A stretch of 64,000 nt of DNA from Blautia_A aquisgranensis (lineage in GTDB: Bacteria > Bacillota > Clostridia > Lachnospirales > Lachnospiraceae): positions 61,852 to 125,851 of the forward strand of contig NZ_JBBMEJ010000012.1 of assembly GCF_040096615.1 (NCBI RefSeq). Reading direction: 5' to 3'. The notes beneath the pieces are model-generated. The model was not told the origin of the DNA. It did not search any database and was given only the letters and a program-made list of their open reading frames with translations. The stretch's first letter is position 1. Every line of letters begins with the position of its first letter. A program made the position numbers and the translations under genes. Below are positions 17,304-26,472 of the stretch, in pieces.

Positions 17304-17332
17304 TTGATATTTTTTGGAATAAGATGTAAAAT
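17304..17332 (+). promoter_or_regulatory. Sigma-A promoter of divIC
   Basis: TTGATA (17304-17309), 17 bp, TAAAAT (17327-17332). It gives divIC vegetative expression separate from the sporulation gene before it. Confidence 0.65.
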
Positions 17333-17392
17333 CTGGATGTATAAGCTCGTAAAAAAGAAACAGTTTGAAGCAGTAAAAAAGGAGCGGACAGA

Positions 17393-17707
17393 TTGAAGAA
17401 ACCAGGGAAGGGAAAAGGAAAGAAAAAAATCGGATACAACTATCTTGGCATGATCGGAATCACAACCATCGCGTTGATCCTTTTGGGTGGTCTTATGGTA
17501 CAGAGTAAGGCACTTGAGAGGCGTCTGGATTATTATGATTCCAAGGCTGCTGCGCTTGAGACATCCATAGAGAATGAGAAGGAACGCACCAAGGATATCG
17601 ATGCTCAGAAAGAATATATGAAAACAGATGAATATGTGGAGGAAGCGGCACGTGAGAAGCTTGGTCTCGTAAAAGATAACGAGATTGTATTTCAGGAAGA
17701 AAAATAG
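17393..17707 (+). CDS. divIC: Cell-division protein DivIC/FtsB family
   Basis: A 104-aa bitopic septum protein. A very basic N-terminus (KKPGKGKGKKK) stays in the cytoplasm, one membrane helix lies at about residues 20-38, and an extracellular coiled coil follows (LERRLDYYDSKAAALETSIE). The end holds the family's EEAAREKLGLVKDNEIVF. With FtsL and DivIB it forms the FtsQLB-like complex that activates septal peptidoglycan synthesis. It starts at TTG 17393 behind AAGGAG. Confidence 0.9.
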   Translation: MKKPGKGKGKKKIGYNYLGMIGITTIALILLGGLMVQSKALERRLDYYDSKAAALETSIENEKERTKDIDAQKEYMKTDEYVEEAAREKLGLVKDNEIVFQEEK

Positions 17708-17757
17708 CCGAAAAAAGATATTTCCGGCGAAAAATTTTTTTCAGGCTTTCGTGCAGC

Positions 17758-17791
17758 TTTGACAGATATTTCAGAACACCTCCTTTATAAT
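17758..17791 (+). promoter_or_regulatory. spoIIE promoter, Spo0A type with 21-bp spacer
   Basis: TTTGACA (17758-17764) and TATAAT (17786-17791) are spaced exactly as in the spoIIG promoter at 1491-1524. In B. subtilis spoIIE is also a Spo0A-activated sigma-A promoter with a 21-bp gap. Confidence 0.78.
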
Positions 17792-17827
17792 AGTCAGTCA
17801 GTGAAGATTATAAGGGGAGGGGAGAAT

Positions 17828-19321
17828 ATGCAGGAATGGATAATTGCCATGCTCGTAGTCAGCATACTGCTGATGCTTCGGGACATGGCAAAAACTGTCT
17901 TTTCGGGAAGAACACAGGAGAAAGAAGAACTGATACCGCCCGGTGAGAGCCATCCCCAGAAGGAAAAGGTGGAACGGTATGCAGAGTCATTTCGTAAGCT
18001 TGCAGATACTTTTTACGGGATGCCCTACCGGAAAGAATTCTTAAGCAGCGGCCAGCTGAACCGTATTGTTTCCGATACCAGTTCCGCAGTGTGTTCCAGG
18101 TGTTATCAGAGAGAAATCTGCTGGGGAGAACGTGCAGGAGAGACCCTTCGCTTAAGTGAAAATATGATCCGGACCATGGAGGAGGGCGATGAGGAGGCTG
18201 TTCGTCAGGTACGAAGCGAATGGATGGGTGCCTGTGGACGTTCGGCACAGTATTTTCAGGTGCTGGGAGAGGAATTCCGGGAAGAACGCCAGAATCTTGT
18301 CTGGGACAACCGCATGATCGAGAATCGTCTGGCTGTTGCACAGCAGCTTACGGAGATATCCAGGATCATGGATCATATGGCAGAGGAACTGTATGATATC
18401 ATGCCAGCAGATCCCCGGTTTCGGGAAGATTTAAGAAAAGCTTTCAGGAAGAAACACATTGTCATAAAGCATGTCTGGGTGATGGACAGGATCGAGGGAA
18501 GACGACAGGTTTTTCTGAACTTACGGGCCCGCAGCGGCCAGTGCGTTTCCATGGTTGAAATCTCACAGATCTTATCCAGAATCTGTGGCTGTCACATGAC
18601 TCCGGAGCAGGGCAGCAGGAGTACAGTCAACGGGGATTTTCATACCGTACATTTTGTGGAGGATGTAAGCTATCAGATGCTCTATGGAGTGGCCAGGCTT
18701 ACAAGGGAACAGGAAAAGGTTTCCGGGGATAATTATATCTGCCGCCAGGAAGAGGATGGCAGGTTTTTCCTCTGCCTTTCTGATGGAATGGGCTCCGGCA
18801 TGGAGGCTTTTAAGGAAAGTGAAATCGTGGTAGAGCTTCTGGAACAGTTTATGGAATCCGGGCTTTCACAGGAAACAGCAGCAAGAATGGTGAATTCCGC
18901 GCTGATCCTGAAAGGCAGGGAAGGAATATTTTCCACGGTGGATATCTGTGCGGTGGATCTTTACACAGGAATCTGCAATTTTCTGAAGGCAGGTGCATCT
19001 GCTACTTTTATCAAACGGGATCACTGGGTAGAATCCATTGCTTCAGAGAGCCTGGCAGCCGGGCTGGTGCAGCAGCTGGATTTTGACACGGCCTCCAGAA
19101 AGCTTTATCATGGAGATTATCTGATCATGATGACAGACGGGGTTCTGGATGCGCTTCCTGCCGAACGGGAGGAGGAAACCATGAAGGAGATCATCATGGA
19201 CATCCGGGAAAAAGAGCCGAAAGAGATCGGAAGAGGAATTCTGGAGAGGGTTCTTGGATACAGCGATTACCGGGCACGTGATGATATGACAGTTGTGGTA
19301 GCAGGCTTGTGGAAAAAATAA
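17828..19321 (+). CDS. spoIIE: SpoIIE-type PP2C phosphatase, short form
   Basis: A 497-aa protein in the normal spoIIE position. The C-terminal PP2C phosphatase domain is intact (CLSDGMGSGMEAF, LKAGASATFIKR, MMTDGVLDAL, ARDDMTVVVAG); in the family it dephosphorylates SpoIIAA to release sigma-F in the forespore. The central region keeps a Cys cluster (VCSRCYQREICW). The N-terminus holds only one hydrophobic helix (residues ~4-20) in place of the ten of B. subtilis SpoIIE (~827 aa). ATG 17828 follows AGGGGAGGGGAG. Septum targeting through the missing membrane domain must differ. Confidence 0.88.
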   Translation: MQEWIIAMLVVSILLMLRDMAKTVFSGRTQEKEELIPPGESHPQKEKVERYAESFRKLADTFYGMPYRKEFLSSGQLNRIVSDTSSAVCSRCYQREICWGERAGETLRLSENMIRTMEEGDEEAVRQVRSEWMGACGRSAQYFQVLGEEFREERQNLVWDNRMIENRLAVAQQLTEISRIMDHMAEELYDIMPADPRFREDLRKAFRKKHIVIKHVWVMDRIEGRRQVFLNLRARSGQCVSMVEISQILSRICGCHMTPEQGSRSTVNGDFHTVHFVEDVSYQMLYGVARLTREQEKVSGDNYICRQEEDGRFFLCLSDGMGSGMEAFKESEIVVELLEQFMESGLSQETAARMVNSALILKGREGIFSTVDICAVDLYTGICNFLKAGASATFIKRDHWVESIASESLAAGLVQQLDFDTASRKLYHGDYLIMMTDGVLDALPAEREEETMKEIIMDIREKEPKEIGRGILERVLGYSDYRARDDMTVVVAGLWKK

Positions 19322-19342
19322 GAGTTTTGTACAGGAGAAAAA

Positions 19343-20776
19343 ATGCTTGAACGTGTAAAAAAATATATCAGGGAAAATCATATGTTGAAGACAGGAGATC
19401 TGGTCGCAGCAGGGGTATCCGGCGGTGCGGACTCCATTGCCATGCTGCATATCCTGAAACAGCTTCAGACGGAATTTGGCTTTTTACTGGAGGCAGTCCA
19501 TGTTCATCATGGAATCCGCGGAGAAGAGGCCGACAGGGATGAAAAACTTGTCCGGGATATTTGCAGGGAATGGGAGATTCCTTTTCGGAGTTATCATTAT
19601 CCGGTTCCTGAGCTCTCGAAGAAGTGGAAGCTTGGCGAGGAAGAAACAGGAAGGCTTGTTCGGAAAGAAGCTTTTTTCAGGGAAAGAGAACGGCTGGGAT
19701 TTCCGGAGCAAAGCTCTGACGGGGAACCTCAGTTTCTTGTGGCACTGGCCCATAACCGCAACGATCTGGCAGAAACCATGCTGCATCATCTGGCGCGTGG
19801 AACCGGCATCCGGGGACTTGCGGGAATCCGCCCATGCAGTGGAAAAATCATCCGTCCGGTTTTATGTTTAGAAAGACGGGAAATTGTCAATTATCTGAAA
19901 GAAAGGGAAATTTCATACATTACGGACAGCACCAATCTTTCGGATGAATATACCAGGAACCGGATTCGTCATCATGTTCTGCCTGTCATGGAAAAAGAGA
20001 TCAACTCCGGTGCTGTGGAGCATATGGCGGAGACAGCCAGGGTTCTTGCAGAGGCAGAGGAATATCTCTGTAAAAAAGGCTGCGAGCTTCTGGAGCACTG
20101 TACACAGAAAAAAGGATATCTTCTGGTGGAGAGTTTTTTCAGGGAAGCGCATATCATTCAGGAATATGCGGTGCTGGAAGCCTTTGGGCGTCTGGCAGGG
20201 AAAAGAAAGGATTTTACCGCCCTTCATGTGGAACAGGTGCTTTCTCTTCGTGAAAAAACTACCGGACGTTATATACAGCTACCCAGGGAACTAAGAGCTG
20301 TCCGCGTTTATGAAGGTGTCCGCCTGGAACGGACAGATAACGAAAGCGTCAGAAGAATCGATGAGACTGCACCGGAAACTCTGGCGGAACTTTTGTGGGA
20401 GATTCCGGTTCCGGGAACTCTGGAATGCCCGTTCGGTATTTTTGAAGCAAAAATTTTTCCCTATAAGAACCAGAAGATTGAAGAAAAAAAGTGTACGAAA
20501 TGGTTCGATTATGATAAAATAAAAACTGGTCCATGCGTTCGCACCAGAAGACAGGGAGATTTTCTTGTTGTGAACCGTGAAGGCGGCAGGAAGAAGCTGA
20601 ACAGGATCTTTATTGACGAGAAGATCCCGGCAGAGTTAAGAGATCAGATTCCTGTTATCGCGGTCGGCGAAGAGATCCTCTGGATCCCGGGAGGACGGAT
20701 GAACGAACAGTATAAAATCGCTTCCACTACAGGGAGAGTGTTGGAATTACATTACCAAGGAGGAGTTTTAACATGA
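19343..20776 (+). CDS. tilS: tRNA(Ile)-lysidine synthase
   Basis: A 477-aa ATP-PPase enzyme that converts C34 of tRNA-Ile(CAU) to lysidine, changing it from Met to Ile recognition. The P-loop motif SGGADS is at residues 26-31, with HVHHGIRGEEADRDE and AHNRNDLAETMLHHLARGTG regions (family-typical) and DSTNLSDEYTRNRIRHHVLP. C-terminal TilS substrate domains are present (TGPCVRTRRQGDFLV). It overlaps hpt by 4 bp (ATGA), indicating translational coupling. The tilS-hpt-ftsH order is widely conserved. Confidence 0.95.
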   Translation: MLERVKKYIRENHMLKTGDLVAAGVSGGADSIAMLHILKQLQTEFGFLLEAVHVHHGIRGEEADRDEKLVRDICREWEIPFRSYHYPVPELSKKWKLGEEETGRLVRKEAFFRERERLGFPEQSSDGEPQFLVALAHNRNDLAETMLHHLARGTGIRGLAGIRPCSGKIIRPVLCLERREIVNYLKEREISYITDSTNLSDEYTRNRIRHHVLPVMEKEINSGAVEHMAETARVLAEAEEYLCKKGCELLEHCTQKKGYLLVESFFREAHIIQEYAVLEAFGRLAGKRKDFTALHVEQVLSLREKTTGRYIQLPRELRAVRVYEGVRLERTDNESVRRIDETAPETLAELLWEIPVPGTLECPFGIFEAKIFPYKNQKIEEKKCTKWFDYDKIKTGPCVRTRRQGDFLVVNREGGRKKLNRIFIDEKIPAELRDQIPVIAVGEEILWIPGGRMNEQYKIASTTGRVLELHYQGGVLT

Positions 20777-21300
20777 GCGAAAAAATCAGAGTTTTACTCA
20801 GCGAAGAGAAGGTAGATGCCCGTATTCAGGAAGTTGCAGACATGATCAACAAGGATTATGAAGGCAAAGATGTGCATATGATCTGCGTTCTTAAGGGTGG
20901 CGTTTTCTTTATGTGTGAGCTTGCCAAGAGGATCACACGTCCGGTAACTCTGGATTTCATGTCTGTATCCAGCTATGGAGATGATACGAAATCAAGTGGC
21001 ATCGTAAAGATCGTCAAGGATCTTGATCAGCCGCTGGAAGGTAAGGATGTTCTGATCGTGGAGGATATCATTGATTCCGGAAGAACCTTAAGCTATCTTC
21101 TTCGTATCCTGAATGGCAGACATCCGGCCAGCATCAAGCTCTGTACACTTCTTGACAAACCGGAGAGACGTGTGACAGATGTAGAGGTAGATTACTGCTG
21201 CTTCAATATTCCGGATGAGTTCGTGGTAGGATATGGTCTGGATTATGCCCAGAAATACAGAAACCTTCCTTACATCGGAGTAGTGGAGCTTCAGGACTGA
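20773..21300 (+). CDS. hpt: Hypoxanthine phosphoribosyltransferase
   Basis: A 175-aa purine salvage enzyme that makes IMP or GMP from hypoxanthine or guanine and PRPP. The PRPP-binding motif VEDIIDSGRT is at residues 96-105, VLKGGVFF at about 39-46, and the purine-site region VDYCCFNIPDEFVVGYGLDY near the end. AAGGAGG lies before the ATG inside tilS. Confidence 0.96.
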   Translation: MSEKIRVLLSEEKVDARIQEVADMINKDYEGKDVHMICVLKGGVFFMCELAKRITRPVTLDFMSVSSYGDDTKSSGIVKIVKDLDQPLEGKDVLIVEDIIDSGRTLSYLLRILNGRHPASIKLCTLLDKPERRVTDVEVDYCCFNIPDEFVVGYGLDYAQKYRNLPYIGVVELQD

Positions 21301-21316
21301 AAGGAGAATTAACCAA

Positions 21317-23164
21317 GTGAGCAAGCATTCAGGTAAGATAGGCCTGTACCTGCTGCTTATTGTGGCGCTGATTGCAGGATATCTGTATCTTAATGACCAG
21401 GTATCTACCCAGGGAAGCTACACAATGGGACAGCTGGAGAAGGCCCTGGAAGAAGACAAGGTAACGGATGCTGTGATCCATCAGAACAGAGAAGTGCCCA
21501 CCGGTTATGTAACAGCAGACATTGTTTCAGATGGTCAGAGAACCGTCTACGTAACCGACGTAAAAGAGGCAGAGGAGCTTCTTGAGAAGTATGATATCGA
21601 TCCGACGATCCGCAATGTGCCAAGAGACAGCTCTATGATCGGAACAGTGCTTCCAATCGTACTGACAGGTGCGATTTTTATCTTTTTCTTCATGATGATG
21701 AACCGTCAGATGTCCGGAGGCGGCGGAAGCAATGCGAAGATGATGAACTTCGGCAAGAGCAGAGCCAGAATGTCCTCCCCGGATGACAAGAAAGTAACAT
21801 TTAAAGATGTTGCAGGTCTCCAGGAGGAAAAAGAGGATCTTGAGGAGGTTGTTGACTTTCTGAAATCTCCTCAGAAGTACACCAAGGTCGGTGCCCGTAT
21901 CCCGAAAGGAGTTATTCTTGTAGGCCCTCCTGGAACCGGTAAGACACTTCTTGCAAAAGCAGTTGCAGGAGAAGCTGGTGTACCGTTTTTCTCCATTTCC
22001 GGATCGGATTTTGTGGAGATGTTTGTAGGTGTAGGTGCATCCCGTGTGCGTGACCTTTTTGAAGAAGGTAAGCGCCATGCACCGTGTATCATTTTTATTG
22101 ATGAGATCGATGCAGTTGCCCGCCAGAGAGGTACCGGTATGGGCGGCGGCCACGATGAGAGAGAACAGACGTTGAACCAGCTTCTGGTTGAGATGGATGG
22201 TTTCGGCGTTAATGAAGGAATCATCGTAATGGCAGCTACCAACCGTGTGGATATTCTGGATCCGGCGATTCTTCGTCCGGGAAGATTTGACCGTAAGGTT
22301 GGTGTAGGGCGCCCGGATGTCAAGGGAAGAGAAGAGATCCTTATGGTCCATGCCAAGGATAAGCCGCTGGGAGATGATGTGGATCTTAAACAGATCGCTC
22401 AGACAACAGCCGGATTTACAGGTGCAGATCTGGAAAACCTTCTCAATGAGGCTGCCATTGACGCAGCAAGAGAGGGTCGCCCGTATATCATGCAGAAGGA
22501 TATCAAGGCAGCATTTATCAAGGTAGGAATCGGAGCAGAGAAGAAGAGCAAGGTGATCTCCGACAAAGAGAAGAAGATCACCGCTTACCATGAGGCAGGA
22601 CATGCGATTCTTTTCCATGTTCTTCCATATATGGATCCGGTTTATACCATTTCTATTATTCCGACAGGTATGGGAGCAGCAGGTTATACCATGCCGCTGC
22701 CGGATAACGATGAGATGTTTAACACACGAAATAAGATGCTGGAGGATATCACCACACTTCTTGGCGGTCGTGTGGCAGAGGAGATCATCTTCGGAGACAT
22801 TACAACAGGTGCTTCCAATGATATCAAGCGCGCCACAGAGACAGCCCGTTCCATGGTAATGAAGTACGGTATGTCCGATAAGATCGGTCTGATCGCCTAC
22901 GGAAATGACGACGATGAGGTATTTATCGGCCGTGACCTGGCACATACAAGAGGCTACAGCGAAGAAGTAGCCAGGGAGATCGATGCTGAGATCTCAAGGA
23001 TCATCAACGAGTGCCACGAAAAAGCTACCAGCATTATAAGGGAACATATGGACGTTCTTCACGGCTGTGCAGCTCTTCTTCTTGAGAAGGAAAAAGTACA
23101 TCGCGAAGAGTTTGAAGCACTTTTTACAGCAGAAAAAACAGAGGTTGCAGAAACAAACGAATAA
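21317..23164 (+). CDS. ftsH: ATP-dependent zinc metalloprotease FtsH
   Basis: A 615-aa membrane AAA+ protease that degrades misfolded membrane proteins and short-lived regulators. Two membrane helices flank an extracytoplasmic domain (residues ~9-25 and ~113-130). The Walker A GPPGTGKT is at about 204-211, Walker B IIFIDEID follows, then the SRH region, and the zinc site HEAGH is at about 425. It starts with GTG 21317 behind AAGGAG. It is the last gene of the tilS-hpt-ftsH unit. Confidence 0.97.
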   Translation: MSKHSGKIGLYLLLIVALIAGYLYLNDQVSTQGSYTMGQLEKALEEDKVTDAVIHQNREVPTGYVTADIVSDGQRTVYVTDVKEAEELLEKYDIDPTIRNVPRDSSMIGTVLPIVLTGAIFIFFFMMMNRQMSGGGGSNAKMMNFGKSRARMSSPDDKKVTFKDVAGLQEEKEDLEEVVDFLKSPQKYTKVGARIPKGVILVGPPGTGKTLLAKAVAGEAGVPFFSISGSDFVEMFVGVGASRVRDLFEEGKRHAPCIIFIDEIDAVARQRGTGMGGGHDEREQTLNQLLVEMDGFGVNEGIIVMAATNRVDILDPAILRPGRFDRKVGVGRPDVKGREEILMVHAKDKPLGDDVDLKQIAQTTAGFTGADLENLLNEAAIDAAREGRPYIMQKDIKAAFIKVGIGAEKKSKVISDKEKKITAYHEAGHAILFHVLPYMDPVYTISIIPTGMGAAGYTMPLPDNDEMFNTRNKMLEDITTLLGGRVAEEIIFGDITTGASNDIKRATETARSMVMKYGMSDKIGLIAYGNDDDEVFIGRDLAHTRGYSEEVAREIDAEISRIINECHEKATSIIREHMDVLHGCAALLLEKEKVHREEFEALFTAEKTEVAETNE

Positions 23165-23302
23165 AGTGCACAAAAAACAATATCAATTTTTGTGAACTTT
23201 GTGCACACTTTTGGGTGGACGCATGGTACTATATATACCGTAAAAACCCCCCAATACATTATATAGTTTTTGCTACACCCCATAAGAAGAAATACCTTCT
23301 CC

Positions 23303-23333
23303 AAAAAAGGCAGCCTAACCAGCTGCCTTTTTT
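23303..23333 (+). terminator. Terminator after ftsH
   Basis: Stem AAAAAGGCAGC/GCTGCCTTTTT with a 7-nt loop. The 138 bases before it contain a near-palindrome (AAGTGCACAAA... TTTGTGCACACTT) of unknown role. Confidence 0.9.
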
Positions 23334-23440
23334 ACTGCGTAAAAATAAACTGAGATAACTGGCAGGGAATACTTGCAGGATGGAAAAAATTACGATAATA
23401 TACTTAATATGAGTGCTAAAAACAGAGCGAGGGAAATAGA

Positions 23441-25558
23441 ATGTTACATGAAAGCATGGAGACCGCAAAAAAAATGCAGTATATACTCAATATGAGTCCT
23501 GTATTAAATAAAGACGCAATGTTCAGCGACGGAACCGAATATTACCGGACACCGACAGAGCCTAAGACCGGTGATACAGTTACGATCCGTTTCCGGACGC
23601 AGCGCAACAATGTGGATAGTGTCTGCCTTGTACATGACGGAGAATATCTGGAAATGAAACGGGAGAAGACATCAGGAAGCTTTGATTACTATACTGCACA
23701 GGTTATAATGGGGAAAGATATCCTGCGATATTATTTTGAGATTCATTCAGGCCTTGTTACCTGTTATTATGATACCAATGGCGTCAGCACCTGGCATGAG
23801 GAGCGAACGGAGTTTGAGATCTATCCGGACTATCATGTACCGGAGTGGCTGAAAGGTGCTGTCATGTACCAGATCTATGTAGATCGTTTTTATAACGGAG
23901 ATCCGTCCAATGATGTGGAGACAGGAGAATATTCCTACATTGGCGATATTTCCGTGAAGGTGGATGACTGGGGGAAGATTCCGGCAGTCATGGGCGTGAG
24001 AGAGTTTTACGGTGGAGACCTTAAGGGTGTGATGGATAAGCTGGATTACCTGCAGCAGCTGGGAGTGGACGTGATCTATCTGAATCCGGTTTTTGTATCA
24101 CCAAGTAATCATAAATACGACTGTCAGGATTATGATCATATTGATCCGCATATTGGCAGGATCGTGGAGGACTGTGACGGGCTTTTAAGTCCCGGAGACA
24201 GGGATAATACACATGCGGCCAAGTATATCCGCCGTGTGACAGATAAGAAGAATCTGGAGGCCAGTAACGCTCTGTTCCGGGAGCTTGTGGAGGAGATCCA
24301 CAGAAGAGGCATGAAGGTGATCCTGGATGGTGTATTTAACCACTGTGGTTCCTTTAATAAATGGATGGACAGAGAGCGTATCTATGAGAACCAGGAGGGA
24401 TACGAGAAGGGCGCTTACGTTTCTGCGGACAGCCCCTACCGTTCATTTTTTTGCTTCCAGGATGAAAACCGGTGGCCGTGCAATCCCTCTTATGAAGGAT
24501 GGTGGACGCATGATACGCTTCCGAAGCTGAACTACGAAGGCTCCGAGGAGCTTTGCCAGACGATCCTTAACGTAGGAAAGAAATGGGTCTCTCCGCCTTA
24601 TAATGTAGATGGCTGGAGACTGGATGTGGCGGCAGATCTTGGACACAGCAATGAGTTTAATCATAACTTCTGGAAAAAATTCCGCAAAGTTGTGAAGGAG
24701 GCGAATCCGGAGGCAGTAATCCTGGCCGAGCATTACGGGAATCCGGAGAGCTGGCTTCTTGGCGACGAGTGGGATACTGTGATGAACTATGATGCTTTTA
24801 TGGAGCCTGTGACCTGGTTTCTCACAGGAATGGAGAAGCACAGTGATGAGTACAGAAGTGATCTCTACGGAAACAGTGATGCCTTTATTTCGGCAATGAA
24901 GCACCATATGCGTTCTCTTCATATGGGCGCACTTTATGGGGCTATGAATGAGCTTTCCAACCACGACCACTCCCGGTTTCTTACCAGAACCAATCACAGA
25001 GTTGGACGAATTTCCTATGCAGGAGCGGAGGCTGCATCTGCCAATATTAATCCTGCGATCATGAGAGAGGCTGTTGCGATCCAGATGACATGGCCGGGGG
25101 CCCCGACTGTATATTATGGGGATGAAGCCGGTGTGTGCGGTTTTACGGATCCGGATAACAGAAGAACCTATCCCTGGGGAAAAGAAGATCAGGCGATGCT
25201 GGATTTTCACAAGAGAATGATCTGCATACACAAGGCATATCCGCTTCTTGCCAGAGGCTCGCTGGAGTTTCTGTGGAATGATTATCAGGGCTTAAGCTAT
25301 GGCCGGTTTTCGGACGATGAACAGATCATTGTGATCATCAACAACCAGGAATATGAGAGAGATGTGAGGGTGACAGCCTGGAAAACAGGCATAAGCCGGA
25401 AGGAAGAAACTGCTTTTCAGAGAATTATGCTTTCCTCGAAAGATGGTTATACAGAGGATGCACAAGAATATATAGCGGACGCGGGAATTCTTCAGATAAG
25501 AATGCCTGCATTTGGCGTGATGATACTCCATCATGGAGCAAGAAATAAATACAAATAA
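23441..25558 (+). CDS. Glycoside hydrolase family 13, neopullulanase-like
   Basis: A 705-aa enzyme of the cyclomaltodextrinase/neopullulanase group that splits alpha-glucans. An N-terminal CBM34-like domain (residues ~1-130) precedes the (beta/alpha)8 barrel. The catalytic residues are D395 (GWRLDVAADLG), E430 (ILAEHYG) and D509 (LSNHDHSRF). No signal peptide is present, so it acts on imported maltodextrins or internal glycogen. A GAGGGA site precedes ATG 23441. The segment around 'DRDNTHAAKYIRRVTDKKNLEASN' is an insertion in the barrel; only a part is quoted elsewhere. No transporter is adjacent. Confidence 0.93.
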   Translation: MLHESMETAKKMQYILNMSPVLNKDAMFSDGTEYYRTPTEPKTGDTVTIRFRTQRNNVDSVCLVHDGEYLEMKREKTSGSFDYYTAQVIMGKDILRYYFEIHSGLVTCYYDTNGVSTWHEERTEFEIYPDYHVPEWLKGAVMYQIYVDRFYNGDPSNDVETGEYSYIGDISVKVDDWGKIPAVMGVREFYGGDLKGVMDKLDYLQQLGVDVIYLNPVFVSPSNHKYDCQDYDHIDPHIGRIVEDCDGLLSPGDRDNTHAAKYIRRVTDKKNLEASNALFRELVEEIHRRGMKVILDGVFNHCGSFNKWMDRERIYENQEGYEKGAYVSADSPYRSFFCFQDENRWPCNPSYEGWWTHDTLPKLNYEGSEELCQTILNVGKKWVSPPYNVDGWRLDVAADLGHSNEFNHNFWKKFRKVVKEANPEAVILAEHYGNPESWLLGDEWDTVMNYDAFMEPVTWFLTGMEKHSDEYRSDLYGNSDAFISAMKHHMRSLHMGALYGAMNELSNHDHSRFLTRTNHRVGRISYAGAEAASANINPAIMREAVAIQMTWPGAPTVYYGDEAGVCGFTDPDNRRTYPWGKEDQAMLDFHKRMICIHKAYPLLARGSLEFLWNDYQGLSYGRFSDDEQIIVIINNQEYERDVRVTAWKTGISRKEETAFQRIMLSSKDGYTEDAQEYIADAGILQIRMPAFGVMILHHGARNKYK

Positions 25559-25619
25559 TGTACTGGCGGGCTTTCCTGCGGAGAAAACGCAGAGAGGATG
25601 CCAGAAAGGAGAAAATACG

Positions 25620-25979
25620 ATGACGATTGAAGAATGCTACAATTCTATTGGAAGTAATTATGAGGAGGTTCTTGGACGATTCGCAGGAAACAAGATGTTG
25701 GTTGAGAAATTTGCCCGTAAATTTGTAGATGATCCAAGTTATCAGATGCTTACAGAAACACTGGAAAAAAAGGATTATGAAGAGGCATTCCGTGCAGCCC
25801 ATACCTTAAAAGGCGTATGTGCAAACCTTGGGTTTACCCAGTTATTCAAGGTTTCCAGAGACATTACAGAGGAGCTGAGAGGCGGAAATCCGGATGAGTC
25901 CAAGTTGCCGGAACTGTTTGAAAAGATAACTGACGAGTACAAAAAGACAGTAGATGCTATCAACAGTGTGAATGAGTGA
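25620..25979 (+). CDS. Stand-alone Hpt (histidine phosphotransfer) protein
   Basis: A 119-aa four-helix Hpt domain. The phospho-acceptor is H61 in FRAAHTLKGVCANLGF. Hpt proteins relay phosphate between response regulators and hybrid kinases. AAGGAG lies 8 bp before ATG 25620; an in-frame ATG at 25533 overlaps the GH13 gene end and lacks a site. No receiver or kinase gene is adjacent, so the partner is unknown. The gene may be co-transcribed with GH13. Confidence 0.85.
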   Translation: MTIEECYNSIGSNYEEVLGRFAGNKMLVEKFARKFVDDPSYQMLTETLEKKDYEEAFRAAHTLKGVCANLGFTQLFKVSRDITEELRGGNPDESKLPELFEKITDEYKKTVDAINSVNE

Positions 25980-26032
25980 AAGTAAATGATAAAAATCTGC
26001 CGGATATGTCCGTAATGGAATTTGGCAGATAT

Positions 26033-26085
26033 AAAAAAGCCGGTCTGAAACTCCCTTCCCCGGGGAATCTTCAGACCGGCTTTTT
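26033..26085. terminator. Bidirectional terminator between hpt-domain gene and arsR
   Basis: A perfect 16-bp stem AAAAAGCCGGTCTGAA/TTCAGACCGGCTTTTT serves the two convergent transcripts. Confidence 0.92.
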
Positions 26086-26088
26086 CAG

Positions 26089-26400
26089 TTATTCTTCTGT
26101 TACATGTTCAAGTCCCTGATTCATGATGGTTGCCACATGGCTGTCTGCCAGGGAGTAGAAAATCGTTTTTCCGTCTCTGCGGAACTTGACCAGTGACATC
26201 TGTTTCAGCACACGGAGCTGATGGGAGATCGCACTCTGTGTCATGGAAAGCCTGTCAGCGATATCCTGGACACAGAGCTCTTCTACAGAAAGTATATACA
26301 GGATACGGATCCTGGTAGGGTCGCCGAAAACCTTGAAAAGGTCTGCAAGTCTGTAGAGTGTATCATCGTTGATCGGGTAATCTATATGTGGTTTCTTCAT
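26089..26400 (-). CDS. ArsR/SmtB-family metal-sensing repressor
   Basis: A 103-aa winged-helix repressor. The recognition region is DIADRLSMTQSAISHQLRVL. The C-terminal helix carries D86, H88, H99 and E102 (D-x-H-x10-H-x2-E), the alpha-5 zinc site of SmtB/CzrA. Binding of Zn(II) releases such repressors from DNA. The start at 26400 follows GGAGG; codons upstream lie inside the promoter. It is 72 bp downstream of the metal pump gene and has its own promoter, so it probably controls that pump. Confidence 0.92.
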   Translation of the reverse strand: MKKPHIDYPINDDTLYRLADLFKVFGDPTRIRILYILSVEELCVQDIADRLSMTQSAISHQLRVLKQMSLVKFRRDGKTIFYSLADSHVATIMNQGLEHVTEE

Positions 26401-26428
26401 TTGCGCATCCTCCAAAATATTAACTTCT

Positions 26429-26457
26429 ATTGTAGCTGAAAAAACCGTACCGGTCAA
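26429..26457 (-). promoter_or_regulatory. Promoter of the ArsR-type gene
   Basis: On the minus strand TTGACC (26452-26457) is followed after 17 bp by TACAAT (26429-26434). Confidence 0.75.
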
Positions 26458-26472
26458 ATTAATTTCCTGTGA

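Noticed and set aside
21527..22945. A 472-codon frame antisense to ftsH
   Set aside because: It is a shadow of ftsH codon bias with no start signal or known motif; the same applies to the long antisense frames in pgcA and pxpA.
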